Positions 52,276 to 61,647 are shown, counted from the stretch's first letter. The stretch is 64,000 nucleotides of DNA from Aromatoleum toluclasticum ATCC 700605 (GCF_000378245.1 NZ_KB899498.1:184184-248183); one strand, 5' to 3'. The notes: generated by a model from the sequence alone, not told the origin. Numbers and translations are program-made.

Positions 52276-53070
52276 ATGAGCACGCAATTCAAGGACATCC
52301 TCTACGAAGTCGGCGCCAACGCCGTCTATATCACCATCAACCGCCCCGAAGTCTTCAATGCCTTCCGGACTCAGACGGTCGAGGAGCTGATTCAGGCCTT
52401 CCGGATGGCGGACGAGGAGAAGTCGGTGAACGCCGTGATCTTCGGCGGAGCCGGCGACAAGGCCTTCTGCACCGGCGGCGACCAAAAGGTGCACCTCTCG
52501 GAAGACGGCCTGTACGGTCCGCGCGGCATGGTCGGCCTGCCGATCGAGGAACTGCAGACCGCCATCCGCGACTGCCGCAAGGTCGTGATCGCCCGCGTGC
52601 AGGGTTTCGCGATCGGCGGCGGCAACGTATTCGCGACGATCTGCGACCTGACCCTCGCCTCCGAGAAGGCGCAGTTCGGCCAGGTCGGCCCGAAGGTCGG
52701 CTCCGTCGATCCCGGCTTCGGCACCGCGTATCTCGCCCGCATGCTGGGCGAGAAGAAAGCGCGCGAAGTCTGGTTCCTGTGCCGCCGCTATAAGGCTCAG
52801 GAAGCGCTCGAGATGGGGCTGGTGAACAAGGTCGTGCCGCACGAGGAACTCGATGCCGAATGCGAGGCCTGGGCCGCCGAGATCAACCAGCTGAGCCCGA
52901 CCGCGATCGCCATCGCCAAGCGTTCGTTCAATGCCGACAGCGAGAACATTCGCGGCATCAGCTTCATGGGCGTGGCCGCGGTGAAGGGCTACTACCAGAG
53001 CGAAGAGTCGAAGGAAGGCGTGCGCGCGTTCAACGAGAAGCGCAAGCCCGAGTTCAAGAAGTACCTCTAA
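52276..53070 (+). CDS. badI: BadI-like 2-oxocyclohexanecarboxyl-CoA hydrolase (ring cleavage)
   Basis: 264 aa (BadI is 260). ILYEVGANAVYITINRP, the GGDQ loop in FCTGGDQKVH, GMVGLPIEELQTAIRDC, ARVQGFAIGGGNVFATICDL and FGQVGPKVGSVDPGFG agree with BadI almost residue by residue as I remember it; the AIAKRSFNAD tail also matches. BadI hydrolyses the C1-C2 bond of the cyclic beta-keto thioester to give pimelyl-CoA or a substituted pimelyl-CoA. It is 32 bp after the BadH-like gene. It is closer to BadI than the crotonase at 1275-2069. MenB-type ring closure is unlikely, as no other menaquinone gene is present. Confidence 0.87.
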   Translation: MSTQFKDILYEVGANAVYITINRPEVFNAFRTQTVEELIQAFRMADEEKSVNAVIFGGAGDKAFCTGGDQKVHLSEDGLYGPRGMVGLPIEELQTAIRDCRKVVIARVQGFAIGGGNVFATICDLTLASEKAQFGQVGPKVGSVDPGFGTAYLARMLGEKKAREVWFLCRRYKAQEALEMGLVNKVVPHEELDAECEAWAAEINQLSPTAIAIAKRSFNADSENIRGISFMGVAAVKGYYQSEESKEGVRAFNEKRKPEFKKYL

Positions 53071-53088
53071 CCGGGAATCGGGCGCGCA

Positions 53089-54702
53089 ATGGATCAGAAC
53101 ATCAGGATCGAACTGGATCGCGACGGCGTCTTGCTGGCATGCATCGACATGCCCGGCCGTTCGATGAACGTCTTCTCCATGGACATGATGGATTCGCTCG
53201 AGCGACTCGTCATCCACGTGGAGGAGCATCCGGAGGTGAGGGCGGTGGTGCTGACTTCCGGCAAGTCCGCCTTCATCGCCGGCGCCGATCTGGCGATGAT
53301 CAGCAATGTGTTCGACAAGCGCGCCCGCTCGGACTCCCACGCCCAACTGGTGGAACTGTGCGGCCGCCTCGGCCGCATCTTCCGGCGCCTGGAAAAGAGC
53401 CGCAAGCCCTACGTCGCGGCCCTGAACGGCCTGGCGCTCGGCGGCGGGCTCGAACTGGGCTTGGCCTGCCACGCGAGGGTTGTGGCCGATGCGCCGAACG
53501 TGCTGCTCGGATTGCCCGAGATCAAGCTGGGACTTCTTCCCGGGGCCGGCGGGACGCAACGGCTCCCGCGGCTCGTCGGTGCACGCCTGGGTCTTCGCAT
53601 GCTGCTCGACGGCAACCCACTGACTCCTGCGGCAGCGCTCGGATGCGCTCTCGTCGATGAGGTCGTCCCGCCTGCCGAACTCATTGCGGCGGCGAGGCGG
53701 CGGGCACTGCTCTCGTTGGAGCGCACGACGCCGCCTTGGGATCGCGCGGATGCGCATTTCGATGCCGGGGGTTTCGACTTCAGCGCGCCAGACGTGAGTG
53801 AACACATCGCCCGCGCGTTCGGCCTGTCGGAAGAGACCCTCGCCAAATATCCGGCCTATACCGCGATCATGAACTGCGTGGTCGAGGGCTGGAATATGCC
53901 GATGGACGCGGCGCTCGCGAACGAGATGGACATCTTCGTGAACCTGATCCGCAATCCGGTCGCGGGTCATATGGTGCGTGCTCTCTTCCTCAACCGCCAG
54001 CGCTCGCTCAAGGCCGCGCCCATCGCCCTCGACCCGCGCAAGGCGCAGGTGGCGGTCATCGGCGAGGGGGCGGAGGCGCTGACCCGACGCCTCGCCGCCG
54101 GGCGCGCGAAAGTTGTCGTGCCCGAAGAACTCGGCGCGCAGGACGTCGCCGTGCGTCTGAACGGCGCCCGGCCCGTGAGAGGCGTCGAAGTCGCGTGGCT
54201 TTCCGACGGCGTCGCAACGCTCGACAACGCGCGGGCGGGCGTATGGGCTGCCCCCAAGACTGAATACGGCAGGGCGGTGGAAGTGGTTGTCGACAACAGT
54301 GACGACCCCGCCGCCCGGGATGCCGCGCTCGCCGTCGTCCGATGGCTCGGCGCAGATGCCGTGCTCGTCACCCGTGGCCAGACCTCGTCCCTCGAATCGA
54401 TGTCGCAGGTTCGCGAGGCCGCGCGCGCGGCAGGCTGCAGCGAAGAAGAACAGCTCCTCGCCGTGTCCCTCGCCGCGATCAGGCGTTGGCTCGATCGGGC
54501 CATCGATGACATGGAACTTGCCGATGCCGCGGCCGTCGTCGCCGGCATCGCTCCCGCCTACAGCGGGGGCCCATTCTGCTGCGCCTTGCAGCACGGCCCC
54601 GATGCCCTGCAGGCGTGGGCGAAAATGGCCAGGACCCGCGATGCTGCGCTCTTCGCCTGGCCGACCGGCGGCGAGTCCCTGTTCGCCGCCGCTGCCGCGT
54701 AG
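53089..54702 (+). CDS. FadB/FadJ-like protein: enoyl-CoA hydratase domain plus degenerate C-terminal part
   Basis: 537 aa, against about 710-730 for a full FadB/FadJ. Residues about 1-190 are a complete crotonase domain with both catalytic glutamates (ALGGGLELGLACHA and GLPEIKLGLLPGAGGTQRL) and the IAGADL oxyanion loop. The 3-hydroxyacyl-CoA dehydrogenase part is reduced: the Rossmann GxGxxG is degenerate (VAVIGEGAEAL), the HxxxP catalytic region is not seen, and only the final YSGGPFCCA pattern remains. It should hydrate an enoyl-CoA but probably not oxidise the product, which the SDRs could do. A remote substrate-binding role of the C-terminal part is possible. Confidence 0.75.
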   Translation: MDQNIRIELDRDGVLLACIDMPGRSMNVFSMDMMDSLERLVIHVEEHPEVRAVVLTSGKSAFIAGADLAMISNVFDKRARSDSHAQLVELCGRLGRIFRRLEKSRKPYVAALNGLALGGGLELGLACHARVVADAPNVLLGLPEIKLGLLPGAGGTQRLPRLVGARLGLRMLLDGNPLTPAAALGCALVDEVVPPAELIAAARRRALLSLERTTPPWDRADAHFDAGGFDFSAPDVSEHIARAFGLSEETLAKYPAYTAIMNCVVEGWNMPMDAALANEMDIFVNLIRNPVAGHMVRALFLNRQRSLKAAPIALDPRKAQVAVIGEGAEALTRRLAAGRAKVVVPEELGAQDVAVRLNGARPVRGVEVAWLSDGVATLDNARAGVWAAPKTEYGRAVEVVVDNSDDPAARDAALAVVRWLGADAVLVTRGQTSSLESMSQVREAARAAGCSEEEQLLAVSLAAIRRWLDRAIDDMELADAAAVVAGIAPAYSGGPFCCALQHGPDALQAWAKMARTRDAALFAWPTGGESLFAAAAA

Positions 54703-54714
54703 GAGGGCGCCTGC

Positions 54715-55105
54715 GTGACGATCGACCGGAAACATCTTGGATACGCACTGTCGCCCTTCGCGGTGACCGTCAGCCCGGAGCGCCTCGCGCGTTTCGCGGA
54801 CGCCATCGGCGAGCGCAACCCCGTCTATCGCGGCGAAATCGCCCCTCCGACGTTCCTGAAGGTGCTGGAGGGCGAGGACAACAGCTCCCGCCGCATCCTC
54901 GAAACCCTGGGCGTCGAACTTTCACGGGTCCTGCACGCCGAGCAGCAGTTCGACTACCTCGACCCGGTGCGGGCCGGCGACGAACTCAAGGTCGAGCCCC
55001 GCGTATCGGATCTCTACGACAAGAAAGGCGGCGAGATGGACTTCTTCGTCATGGAGACGAGCTTCACCGGGGCGTCTGGGAGGCTCGTCGCCCGCTCGCG
55101 CCCGG
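54715..55105 (+). pseudogene. MaoC-type hydratase, 3' part deleted
   Basis: From a GTG at 54715 the frame encodes an N-terminal hotdog domain (SPERLARFADAIGERNPVYR, IAPPTFLKVLEG, HAEQQFDYLDPVRAGDEL), of the FkbR2 / N-terminal MaoC-like type. After GRLVARSR the homology stops at about 55105 and the DNA continues as the 3' end of an acyl-CoA dehydrogenase gene. The open frame runs on to 55284 without sense. A deletion has joined the two genes. The intact MaoC gene at 56354-56830 may cover the function. Confidence 0.75.
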
Positions 55106-55111
55106 CCGATT

Positions 55112-55446
55112 GTGAAGTTCCAGGGCATGACCTTCCCGTTGGTGGACGACGAATCGATGGTCGCCGCTGTGCGTCAGCTCTCCGACGACGCGCTCGCGCT
55201 GCGCGATGCAGGGCTGCCCCCACACCGCGGAGGCGGCCATGGTCAAGTGGATGGCCGAGAACCGCGGTGGATGTCATCCATTAGTGCCTGCTCATCTTCG
55301 GCCACTACGTCTACTCGCTGGATTCTTCGCATCAGCAGCGCATGCGCGACGTGACGGGCCTGGAGATCGGCGACGGCACGGACGGCGTGATGAAGCTGAT
55401 TATCGCACGCGAGAGCATTGGGCGTGCGGCAGTGCAATATCCATGA
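55112..55446 (+). pseudogene. 3' fragment of an acyl-CoA dehydrogenase gene
   Basis: Three reading-frame pieces together spell an acyl-CoA dehydrogenase C-terminus: DDALALRDAGLPP, HTAEAAMVKWMAENR, then VDVIH-stop-CLLIFGHYVYSLDS, QQRMRDVTGLEIGDGT, IIARESIGRAAVQYP and TGA at 55444-55446. There is a frameshift in the C-run at about 55215, another near 55260, and a TAG where a Gln is usual. The N-terminal two thirds, with most of the FAD site, are absent. It is dead, and marks the end point of the deletion that also removed the end of the maoC gene. Confidence 0.82.
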
Positions 55447-55481
55447 CTGCGAAGACGCTGCACAACGAACAGAATACCCAC

Positions 55482-56351
55482 ATGAGCTACCAATCCGTTT
55501 TCCGCTCCGATCTATTCGCGGGGCAGACAGTCATCGTCACCGGCGGCGGCAGTGGCATCGGCCGGTGTACCGTGCACGAGCTTGCCGCGCTCGGGGCGAC
55601 CGTCGCGATCGTCGGCCGCGATGTCCTGAAACTTGAACGCGTACGCCGCGAGATCCTGGAGGATGGAGGCCAGGCAAGCATCCACGCCTGCGACATCCGC
55701 GACGAGACCGGCGTCGGGCAGACCATCGACGCTGTGCTCGCCGAACATGGGCGTCTCGACGGACTCGTGAACAATGCTGGCGGCCAATGGATGGCGCCGA
55801 TGAAGACGATCAGCACCAATGGCTTCGAGGCGGTCCTACGCAACAACCTCACCGGCGGCTTCGTCTTCATGCGCGAGGCCTATACGCGCTGGATGGAGCA
55901 GCACGGCGGGGCGATCGTCAACATCATCGCCGACATATGGAATGGCTGGCCGAACTTCGGTCACTCCGCGGCGGCCCGCGGCGGCATGCTCACACTGACG
56001 GAATCTGCAGCCTGCGAATGGGCCGAGGCGGGGGTGCGCGTCAATACCGTCGCGCCGGGCGGTATCGCCTCCAGCGGGTTCGATCGCTATACGCCTGAAG
56101 CCCGCCGCGAGCTGCGCAAGTACGCGGCGAAGGTGCCGTTGAAGCGCTTCGGCACCGAGTCCGAAGTGTCCGCGGCGATCGTCTTCCTGTTGTCGCCTGC
56201 TGCGGCCTTCATCACCGGCAGCTGCATTCGCGTCGATGGGGGCACGCCCAACGCGCGTCAGACCTGGCCCCTCGGCGACACCTCGCGCAACCGGCCTTTC
56301 GAGGGCTTCCATCGCGCAGTTGCGCCGATGATGCTGAGCGTGGAGGAGTAA
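55482..56351 (+). CDS. SDR-family oxidoreductase with SxxxR in place of YxxxK
   Basis: 289 aa from the ATG at 55482 (MSYQSVFRSDLFAGQ); a start at 55443 overlapping the previous stop is possible. TGGGSGIG and the NNAG motif (LVNNAGGQW) are normal, but the catalytic site reads HSAAARGGM, so both Tyr and Lys are replaced (Ser and Arg). The C-terminal RVDGGTPN with a 45-residue extension is retained. Similar SDRs of the dienoyl-CoA-reductase-like group share the HSAAARGG pattern (from memory), so this is probably a natural subfamily and not a broken enzyme. It sits between the deletion junction and the MaoC gene. Confidence 0.78.
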   Translation: MSYQSVFRSDLFAGQTVIVTGGGSGIGRCTVHELAALGATVAIVGRDVLKLERVRREILEDGGQASIHACDIRDETGVGQTIDAVLAEHGRLDGLVNNAGGQWMAPMKTISTNGFEAVLRNNLTGGFVFMREAYTRWMEQHGGAIVNIIADIWNGWPNFGHSAAARGGMLTLTESAACEWAEAGVRVNTVAPGGIASSGFDRYTPEARRELRKYAAKVPLKRFGTESEVSAAIVFLLSPAAAFITGSCIRVDGGTPNARQTWPLGDTSRNRPFEGFHRAVAPMMLSVEE

Positions 56352-56353
56352 GC

Positions 56354-56830
56354 ATGGGCGGCAGGGAATCCGTGCCGTATCTCGAACGCTATTTCGAGGA
56401 TTACGCCGTCGGCGAGGTCGTCGAGTTCGGCGACTATGCGGTGACCGAGGAAGAGATCGTGACATTTGCCAAAGCGTATGATCCCCAGCCTTTCCACACC
56501 GACCCGGATGCGGCAAAGGGCTCGCATTTCCGCGGCCTCGTGGGCAGCGGCTGGATGACGGGTGCGATCGTGATGCGCCTCTTCTGCGATCACTTCATTC
56601 CGCAATGTTCTGCGATGGGATCGCCGGGTATCGACAAGGTCCGCTGGCTGCGTCCGGTGCGCCCGGGAGACCGTCTGCGAGCCCGAGCGACGGTCCTGCG
56701 GACGGTCCGCTCGCAGAGTCGGCGGGACCGCGGCACCGTAATTCTCCTGCAGGAGGCGATCAACCAGAACGGGGAGACGGTGATGTCCTACGAGGGGAGG
56801 GCGATGTTCGCGTGCCGGCCCCGCGCTTAG
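56354..56830 (+). CDS. MaoC-type single-hotdog enoyl-CoA hydratase
   Basis: 158 aa. The hydratase motif FAKAYDPQPFHTDPDAAKGS, with catalytic Asp and His, is followed by FRGLVGSGWMTGAIVMRL. It is the standard (R)-specific MaoC / PhaJ-type hydratase that adds water to enoyl-CoA. It starts 2 bp after the SDR, with GGAGGAG inside the end of that gene, so the two are coupled. Its single hotdog size distinguishes it from the two-hotdog enzyme at 2950-3810. Confidence 0.88.
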   Translation: MGGRESVPYLERYFEDYAVGEVVEFGDYAVTEEEIVTFAKAYDPQPFHTDPDAAKGSHFRGLVGSGWMTGAIVMRLFCDHFIPQCSAMGSPGIDKVRWLRPVRPGDRLRARATVLRTVRSQSRRDRGTVILLQEAINQNGETVMSYEGRAMFACRPRA

Positions 56831-56915
56831 CCAGAATTTGATTATCCGAAGAGATTGCCGGAAGCCACATCGAAGCCGAAGCGATCCTGACCATCAAACA
56901 AAGGAGATTTGGAGT

Positions 56916-58112
56916 ATGCAGACAATCGACAAGAATCGGCCGACCGAGGCGTGGATTGCCGAGCTGCGTTCGCGCTATCCGTGCGAACCGGAAATTGACC
57001 GTATCCTGGTTCGGAAATTGAGGCAGCGCAGCGGGCCGGGCTATGAGCCGGTGTCGCTGGAAAAGCTCGTTGCTGGATTGGAGGCGTTGCTGAACGACAA
57101 CAGCGTCGGAGATTTTTCCATCCGCAATCCGCGATGGCTGTCAGGGGGAGCATCCAAGCTGCAGATGGCCTTCGAGCTGGAATGGCTGCGCCCCGGCTTC
57201 GGTTTCGAGAAGACGGCGATGGTGCTGCGCATGGAACCGGCGGAGTCCATCGTCGAGACGAGCCGGCTGCGCGAATTCCAGCTGATCAAGGCCTTCGAGG
57301 GCGTCGTGCCGGTGCCGCCGGTATTCTGGTGCGATCCGGACGGAAAATATCTTCCCTATCCGGCGCTGGTCTACGGGTTCGCGCCCGGTGTGCCGAAACC
57401 GTCCGAGGCAGTTAGCGGGGTTTCGGGATTGGGCACCTGCATGCCGCGTGAGGTGCGGGAGCATCTGACGCCGCAATTCGCGGACATCCTGGGGCGCATC
57501 CATCGTCACCCGATCTCCCGCGAGGCGCTGTCGGCCTTCGACGTGCCGCGCGAAGGCACGACCGAATGCGCGGAGTGGGGCGTGAATTGGTGGGAGCGGG
57601 TATGGCAGGAGGACTCGGACGAGAATGTCCCGATGCTCAGCGTCGCCGCCGCCTGGATGCGACGCAACCTGCCCGTGCTGGATTTCGCGTCGGTCGTGCA
57701 TTCGGATTACCGTACGGGAAACTTCCTCTACACTGAACACGACAATCGCATCTCGGCACTGCTCGACTGGGAACTCGGCCGCATCGGCGATCGGCACCAG
57801 GACATTGCGTGGACAACGAGTCGCGCTTTCGCCTCCCTCGCCGAAGACGGGAAGACCCTGCTGGTGTGCGGCCTGATGCCTGAGGCGGAGTTCTACGAAC
57901 GTTATGAGAAGGCGTCCGGGCTGAGCATCAATCCGAAGACCGTGCACTGGTACAAGGTCTACAACGCTTACACGATCGCCGTGCTGATCCTCGGGACCGG
58001 CTACCGCATCGCCCGTAACGGCAAGACCCATCAAGACATTCTCGTCACCTGGCTGATCGGGATCGGCTACATGATCCTTGACGAAATGCGCAAGCTTATC
58101 GAGGAGGCCTGA
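56916..58112 (+). CDS. Aminoglycoside-phosphotransferase-fold kinase (ACAD10/11-type), copy 2
   Basis: 398 aa from the ATG at 56916 (AAGGAG 11 bp upstream). The kinase catalytic loop reads VVHSDYRTGNFLYTEHDN, with Ser in place of the Gly of copy 1 but the catalytic Asp and Asn kept; the metal Asp is in LLDWELGRIGD. It is paralogous to 21221-22423 (IDKNRP, PRWLSGGASK, MEPAES). Phosphorylation of a hydroxyacyl-CoA, as in ACAD10/11, is a reasonable model. The DUF6285-like gene starts 1 bp after its stop, an arrangement often seen for this family. Confidence 0.8.
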   Translation: MQTIDKNRPTEAWIAELRSRYPCEPEIDRILVRKLRQRSGPGYEPVSLEKLVAGLEALLNDNSVGDFSIRNPRWLSGGASKLQMAFELEWLRPGFGFEKTAMVLRMEPAESIVETSRLREFQLIKAFEGVVPVPPVFWCDPDGKYLPYPALVYGFAPGVPKPSEAVSGVSGLGTCMPREVREHLTPQFADILGRIHRHPISREALSAFDVPREGTTECAEWGVNWWERVWQEDSDENVPMLSVAAAWMRRNLPVLDFASVVHSDYRTGNFLYTEHDNRISALLDWELGRIGDRHQDIAWTTSRAFASLAEDGKTLLVCGLMPEAEFYERYEKASGLSINPKTVHWYKVYNAYTIAVLILGTGYRIARNGKTHQDILVTWLIGIGYMILDEMRKLIEEA

Positions 58113-58113
58113 C

Positions 58114-58644
58114 ATGCAGATGCGCCCGGAAGTACAGATTGCCGCGATGATCAAGGCAATGAAGGACGTGGTGATCCCCGCGGTCGCGGGCACGAACAAG
58201 CTTGCCGAAGAACAGTCAAAGCTCGTGGTCGGCATGTTGAACCTGATGGCACACCAGCTGCCGTTGCAATTCCGTTTCGACCGTGATGAGCTCGCGCGGC
58301 TCGTCGATACTTGCTCCGCGTTGAAGGACGTGGCGACAAGTGGCCCGGTGACGAGTGCCGCACGCGTTGCCTTGATCGAGCGGGCTGCCGAGGCCCGGCA
58401 ACTATTGGAGCAGTGCCGGCGGGACCCCGATGAGCTGCGACGGTCAGTGCATGCACTGCGTGCTGCGATCTGCGACACCGTCGATGCGTTCGCGCAGACA
58501 GGCGAACCGGAACAGCTGGAGGTCGAGCGGATCGTGCTCGCGATGTCGGCGGAACAGTTGCTGCGCGATCGATCGCTGGTGAAGCCCCAGGGCTGGGAAC
58601 CGGATCCGGCGGCAGTGCCGGATATTGGCGTCCTGATCGGCTGA
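58114..58644 (+). CDS. DUF6285-like small helical protein, partner of the kinase
   Basis: 176 aa, mostly helical (LAEEQSKLVVGMLNLMAHQL, DELARLVDTC, LIERAAEARQLLEQ). No catalytic motif is recognised. From memory, small proteins of this type are encoded directly next to kinase-like phosphotransferases of acyl-CoA pathways, so a subunit or regulator of the kinase is likely. It is the last gene of the long rightward operon, which ends at the terminator at 58654-58701. Confidence 0.65.
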   Translation: MQMRPEVQIAAMIKAMKDVVIPAVAGTNKLAEEQSKLVVGMLNLMAHQLPLQFRFDRDELARLVDTCSALKDVATSGPVTSAARVALIERAAEARQLLEQCRRDPDELRRSVHALRAAICDTVDAFAQTGEPEQLEVERIVLAMSAEQLLRDRSLVKPQGWEPDPAAVPDIGVLIG

Positions 58645-58653
58645 CAAAAAGAA

Positions 58654-58701
58654 CCTCGGCAGGAACTGGGAGAGGGAGAGGGAGAGACTGCCCTGCCGAG
58701 G
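58654..58701. terminator. Bidirectional hairpin terminator, copy 2
   Basis: CCTCGGCAGG (58654-58663) pairs with CCTGCCGAGG (58692-58701). It lies between the rightward DUF6285-like gene and the leftward etfA gene. AAAAA at 58646-58650 gives a short U-tract on the minus strand. The same stem is found at 24362-24407 behind the etfA remnant. The loop sequence differs, and includes a GGGAGA repeat here. Confidence 0.7.
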
Positions 58702-58744
58702 GATCGTGGCAATGCTTTTCGGGGGCACGATCACCCCCGCAAAG

Positions 58745-59677
58745 TTACCCGAGCTGCGAAACCAGTTCGGGTACCAGTACGAACAGATCGCCGACGACAC
58801 CGTAATCGGCGACCTGGAAGATTGGAGCCTCGGGATCCTTGTTGATCGCGACGATCACCTTCGAATCCTTCATCCCGGCCAGATGCTGGATCGCGCCGGA
58901 GATGCCTACGGCGACGTACAGTTGGGGCGCGACGATCTTGCCCGTCTGGCCCACTTGGTAGTCGTTGGGGGCAAAGCCCGCATCGACGGCGGCACGACTC
59001 GCACCAAGCGCCGCACCGAGGGCGTCGGCAAGCGGCTCGAGGAGCGCGTGGTAGTTCTCCTTGCTGCCCAGACCGCGTCCGCCGGAAACGATGACCTTTG
59101 CGCCCGCCAGTTCGGGGCGTTCGCTCGTCGCGAGTTCGCGCGACACGCATCGGGTGCGGGCAAAACTTGCGGGAGCAGGCACCGGTTCGACGGCCGCGCT
59201 GCCGCCTTCGGGCGCGCTTTCGAACGCCGTCGGCCGAACGCTGAGAACCTTCACAGGATCGTCGCTCGAAACGGTTGCCAGTGCGTTGCCGGCGTAGATC
59301 GGGCGGACGAAGGTGTTCGCCGATTCAACCGCGACGACGTCTGAAACCTGGGCGACGTCGAGCACCGCGGCAACGCGCGGCAGGAAGTTCCTGCCGAAGG
59401 CGGTGGCGGGCGCGAGGATGTGGCTGTATTCACCAGCAAGCGTGGTGACCAGTTTCGCGAGGTCTTCGGCGAGCAGCGGTTCGAGGTGTGGCGCTTCGGC
59501 GAGCAGGACGCGTACGACGCCCTTCACACCCGATACCGCTTCGGCCACCGCGGAGCAGCGGCTTCCGGCAACGAGCACGTGGATATCCGCGCCGATCGCA
59601 GTGGCAGCGGTGATCGTGTTTAACGTGGCTCCCTTGAGGGTCCGATTGTCATGTTCGGCAATGACGAGAATGGACAT
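58745..59677 (-). CDS. etfA: Electron transfer flavoprotein alpha subunit
   Basis: 310 aa, full length. The C-terminal FAD domain carries [40 protein letters not shown] and [10 protein letters not shown], the diagnostic EtfA block, and the [18 protein letters not shown] motif is present ([10 protein letters not shown]). Together with EtfB it takes electrons from acyl-CoA dehydrogenases and passes them to ETF-quinone oxidoreductase. The start overlaps the end of etfB closely (1 bp gap). Its C-terminal 75 residues are also found, nearly identical, in the remnant at 24441-24670. Confidence 0.95.
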   Translation of the reverse strand: MSILVIAEHDNRTLKGATLNTITAATAIGADIHVLVAGSRCSAVAEAVSGVKGVVRVLLAEAPHLEPLLAEDLAKLVTTLAGEYSHILAPATAFGRNFLPRVAAVLDVAQVSDVVAVESANTFVRPIYAGNALATVSSDDPVKVLSVRPTAFESAPEGGSAAVEPVPAPASFARTRCVSRELATSERPELAGAKVIVSGGRGLGSKENYHALLEPLADALGAALGASRAAVDAGFAPNDYQVGQTGKIVAPQLYVAVGISGAIQHLAGMKDSKVIVAINKDPEAPIFQVADYGVVGDLFVLVPELVSQLG

Positions 59678-59678
59678 G

Positions 59679-60428
59679 TCAGATCACCTTGGCTTGGTTC
59701 TTGAGTTTGGACACCAGCGTCGCGATGTCGGGCACGATTTCCCCGGCCTTGCGGATGGGGGGTTCGACGACTTTCAGCGTCTTGAGGCGGGGCGCCACAT
59801 CGACACCGAGATCCGCGGGCGTCAGCGTGTCGAGGAGCTTTTTCTTCGCCTTCATGATGTTGGGAAGCGTCGCGTAGCGCGGCTCGTTCAGGCGCAGGTC
59901 CGTCGTGATCACGGCGGGAAGTTCCAGCGACAGAGTCTCGAGACCGCCATCCACCTCGCGGGTCACGATGACGCTACCGCCCTCGACTTTGACCTTGGAC
60001 GCAAATGTCGCCTGCCCGCAGTCCAGCAGTGCGGCGAGCATCTGACCGGTCTGATTCGAATCGTCGTCGATCGCCTGCTTCCCGCAGATCACCAAGGCGG
60101 GCTGCTCGCGCTCGCACAGCCCCTTCAACAGTTTCGCGACGGCCAGCGGCTGCAGTTCCACGTCGGTATTCACCAACACGGCGCGGTCCGCGCCCAGCGC
60201 GAGCGCGGCACGCAGCGTCTCCTGGCAGGCGGCAATCCCGCAGGACACCGCGACGATCTCGGAAACCTGACCGGCCTCCTTGAGGCGCACCGCTTCCTCA
60301 ACTGCGATCTCGTCGAAGGGATTCATCGCCATCTTAGCGTTGTCGAGGTCGACGCCGCTGCCATCAGCCCTTACTCGGACCTTGATGTTGTAATCGATCA
60401 CCCGCTTGACCGGGACCAGAACTTTCAT
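59679..60428 (-). CDS. etfB: Electron transfer flavoprotein beta subunit
   Basis: 249 aa, full length. [40 protein letters not shown] and the AMP-binding region [20 protein letters not shown] are typical of EtfB. It binds AMP structurally and forms the interface to acyl-CoA dehydrogenases. It lies 34 bp after the thiolase gene and is followed by etfA, in the order thiolase-etfB-etfA that the collapsed copy at 24441-25405 shares. Genes near a dedicated acyl-CoA dehydrogenase operon suggest a pathway-specific ETF. Confidence 0.95.
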   Translation of the reverse strand: MKVLVPVKRVIDYNIKVRVRADGSGVDLDNAKMAMNPFDEIAVEEAVRLKEAGQVSEIVAVSCGIAACQETLRAALALGADRAVLVNTDVELQPLAVAKLLKGLCEREQPALVICGKQAIDDDSNQTGQMLAALLDCGQATFASKVKVEGGSVIVTREVDGGLETLSLELPAVITTDLRLNEPRYATLPNIMKAKKKLLDTLTPADLGVDVAPRLKTLKVVEPPIRKAGEIVPDIATLVSKLKNQAKVI

Positions 60429-60462
60429 GGGTATCTACTCCTCGTGTGAGTGCTGACGCGGT

Positions 60463-61647
60463 TCAGAGTCGTTCGTAGATGGCTGCGATGCCTTGTCCGC
60501 CACCGATGCACATCGTCACCAGCGCATAGCGCCCGCCGATGCGCTGCAACTCGTACAGGGCTTTAGTGGTGATGATCGCGCCGGTCGCGCCGACGGGATG
60601 CCCGAGCGAGATGCCCGACCCATTCGGATTCACCTTCGCAGGATCGAAACCCAACTCCTGCGCGACGGCGCAAGCCTGTGCCGCGAAAGCCTCGTTCGAC
60701 TCGATGACGTCGATATCGGCGATCGACAGGCCGGCCTTTTCGAGCGCCTTGCGCGATGCAGGAACCGGACCGATTCCCATGTAAAGCGGATCGACGCCGG
60801 CATGTGCGTAGCTCACCAGGCGGGCGAGTGGCTTCAGGCCGAGCCGCTCGGCTGCGCGCGCTTCGGCCAACACGACCGCCGCCGCGCCGTCGTTGATTCC
60901 CGAGGCGTTGCCGGCCGTCACGAGGCCGTCCCGCTTGAACACGGGTTTCATCGCGGCGAGCTGCTCGAGCGTGACTTCGGCTCGCACGTGCTCGTCACGG
61001 TCGAAGATAACGGTGCCTTTGCGGCTGGCGATCTCCACCGGCACGATCTGGCTCGTGAAACGGCCTTCGGCAATTGCATGGGCTGCCCTCTGCTGGCTTT
61101 CGAGCGCGAGCCGGTCCTGCATCTCGCGCGTGATGCCGTAGCGTTCAGCGACGTTCTCTGCGGTGATGCCCATGTGCACCCGCTCCCACGGGTCGTGGAG
61201 AATGCCCGTCATGTAGTCCGTCAGGCCGGCGTCGCCCATCCGGGCGCCCCACCGAAGGGCAGGAACGATGAAGGGCCCGCGGCTCATCGATTCGGCACCG
61301 CCGCCGATTGCGATGTCCGTGTCGCCCATCGCAATCGCCTGAGCCGCTGACACGATTGCCTGCAGACCGGACCCGCACAGGCGGTTCACGTTGAAGGCGG
61401 GGGTTTCCTGCGGGAGGCCGGAGTCGATCGCGGCGACGCGGCTCAGGTAGGCATCGGCAGGCTCGGTTGGGATCACGTTGCCCATGACCACATGCCCGAT
61501 GCGCTCCGGTTCGATGCCGCTGCGCTCGATCGCGGCGCGGACGGCTTTTGTGGCCAGCTGCCGCATGGGAACGTCCTTGAGGCTTCCGCCGAAGGTGCCG
61601 ATCGCAGTGCGGGCTGCGCCGATAAGGAGGATTTCGCGTGTAGTCAT
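60463..61647 (-). CDS. Acetyl-CoA acetyltransferase / 3-ketoacyl-CoA thiolase
   Basis: 394 aa from the ATG at 61647. The nucleophilic Cys91 is in NRLCGSGLQA, the C-terminal histidine in GHPVGATGA and the second catalytic Cys in MCIGGGQG, so the triad is complete. The length is that of tetrameric biosynthetic/degradative thiolases. It would split the final 3-ketoacyl-CoA formed after ring opening into acetyl-CoA and a shortened acyl-CoA. The promoter (TTGCGC, 17 bp, TAACAT) is conserved with the remnant copy. It heads the thiolase-etfB-etfA operon. Confidence 0.93.
   Translation of the reverse strand: MTTREILLIGAARTAIGTFGGSLKDVPMRQLATKAVRAAIERSGIEPERIGHVVMGNVIPTEPADAYLSRVAAIDSGLPQETPAFNVNRLCGSGLQAIVSAAQAIAMGDTDIAIGGGAESMSRGPFIVPALRWGARMGDAGLTDYMTGILHDPWERVHMGITAENVAERYGITREMQDRLALESQQRAAHAIAEGRFTSQIVPVEIASRKGTVIFDRDEHVRAEVTLEQLAAMKPVFKRDGLVTAGNASGINDGAAAVVLAEARAAERLGLKPLARLVSYAHAGVDPLYMGIGPVPASRKALEKAGLSIADIDVIESNEAFAAQACAVAQELGFDPAKVNPNGSGISLGHPVGATGAIITTKALYELQRIGGRYALVTMCIGGGQGIAAIYERL

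Noticed and set aside
52276..53070. MenB of menaquinone synthesis
   Set aside because: No other men genes are present, the BadH-like gene is adjacent, and the similarity to BadI is stronger.
52258..54735. 825-codon minus-strand open frame
   Set aside because: Shadow of the BadI-like and FadJ-like genes.
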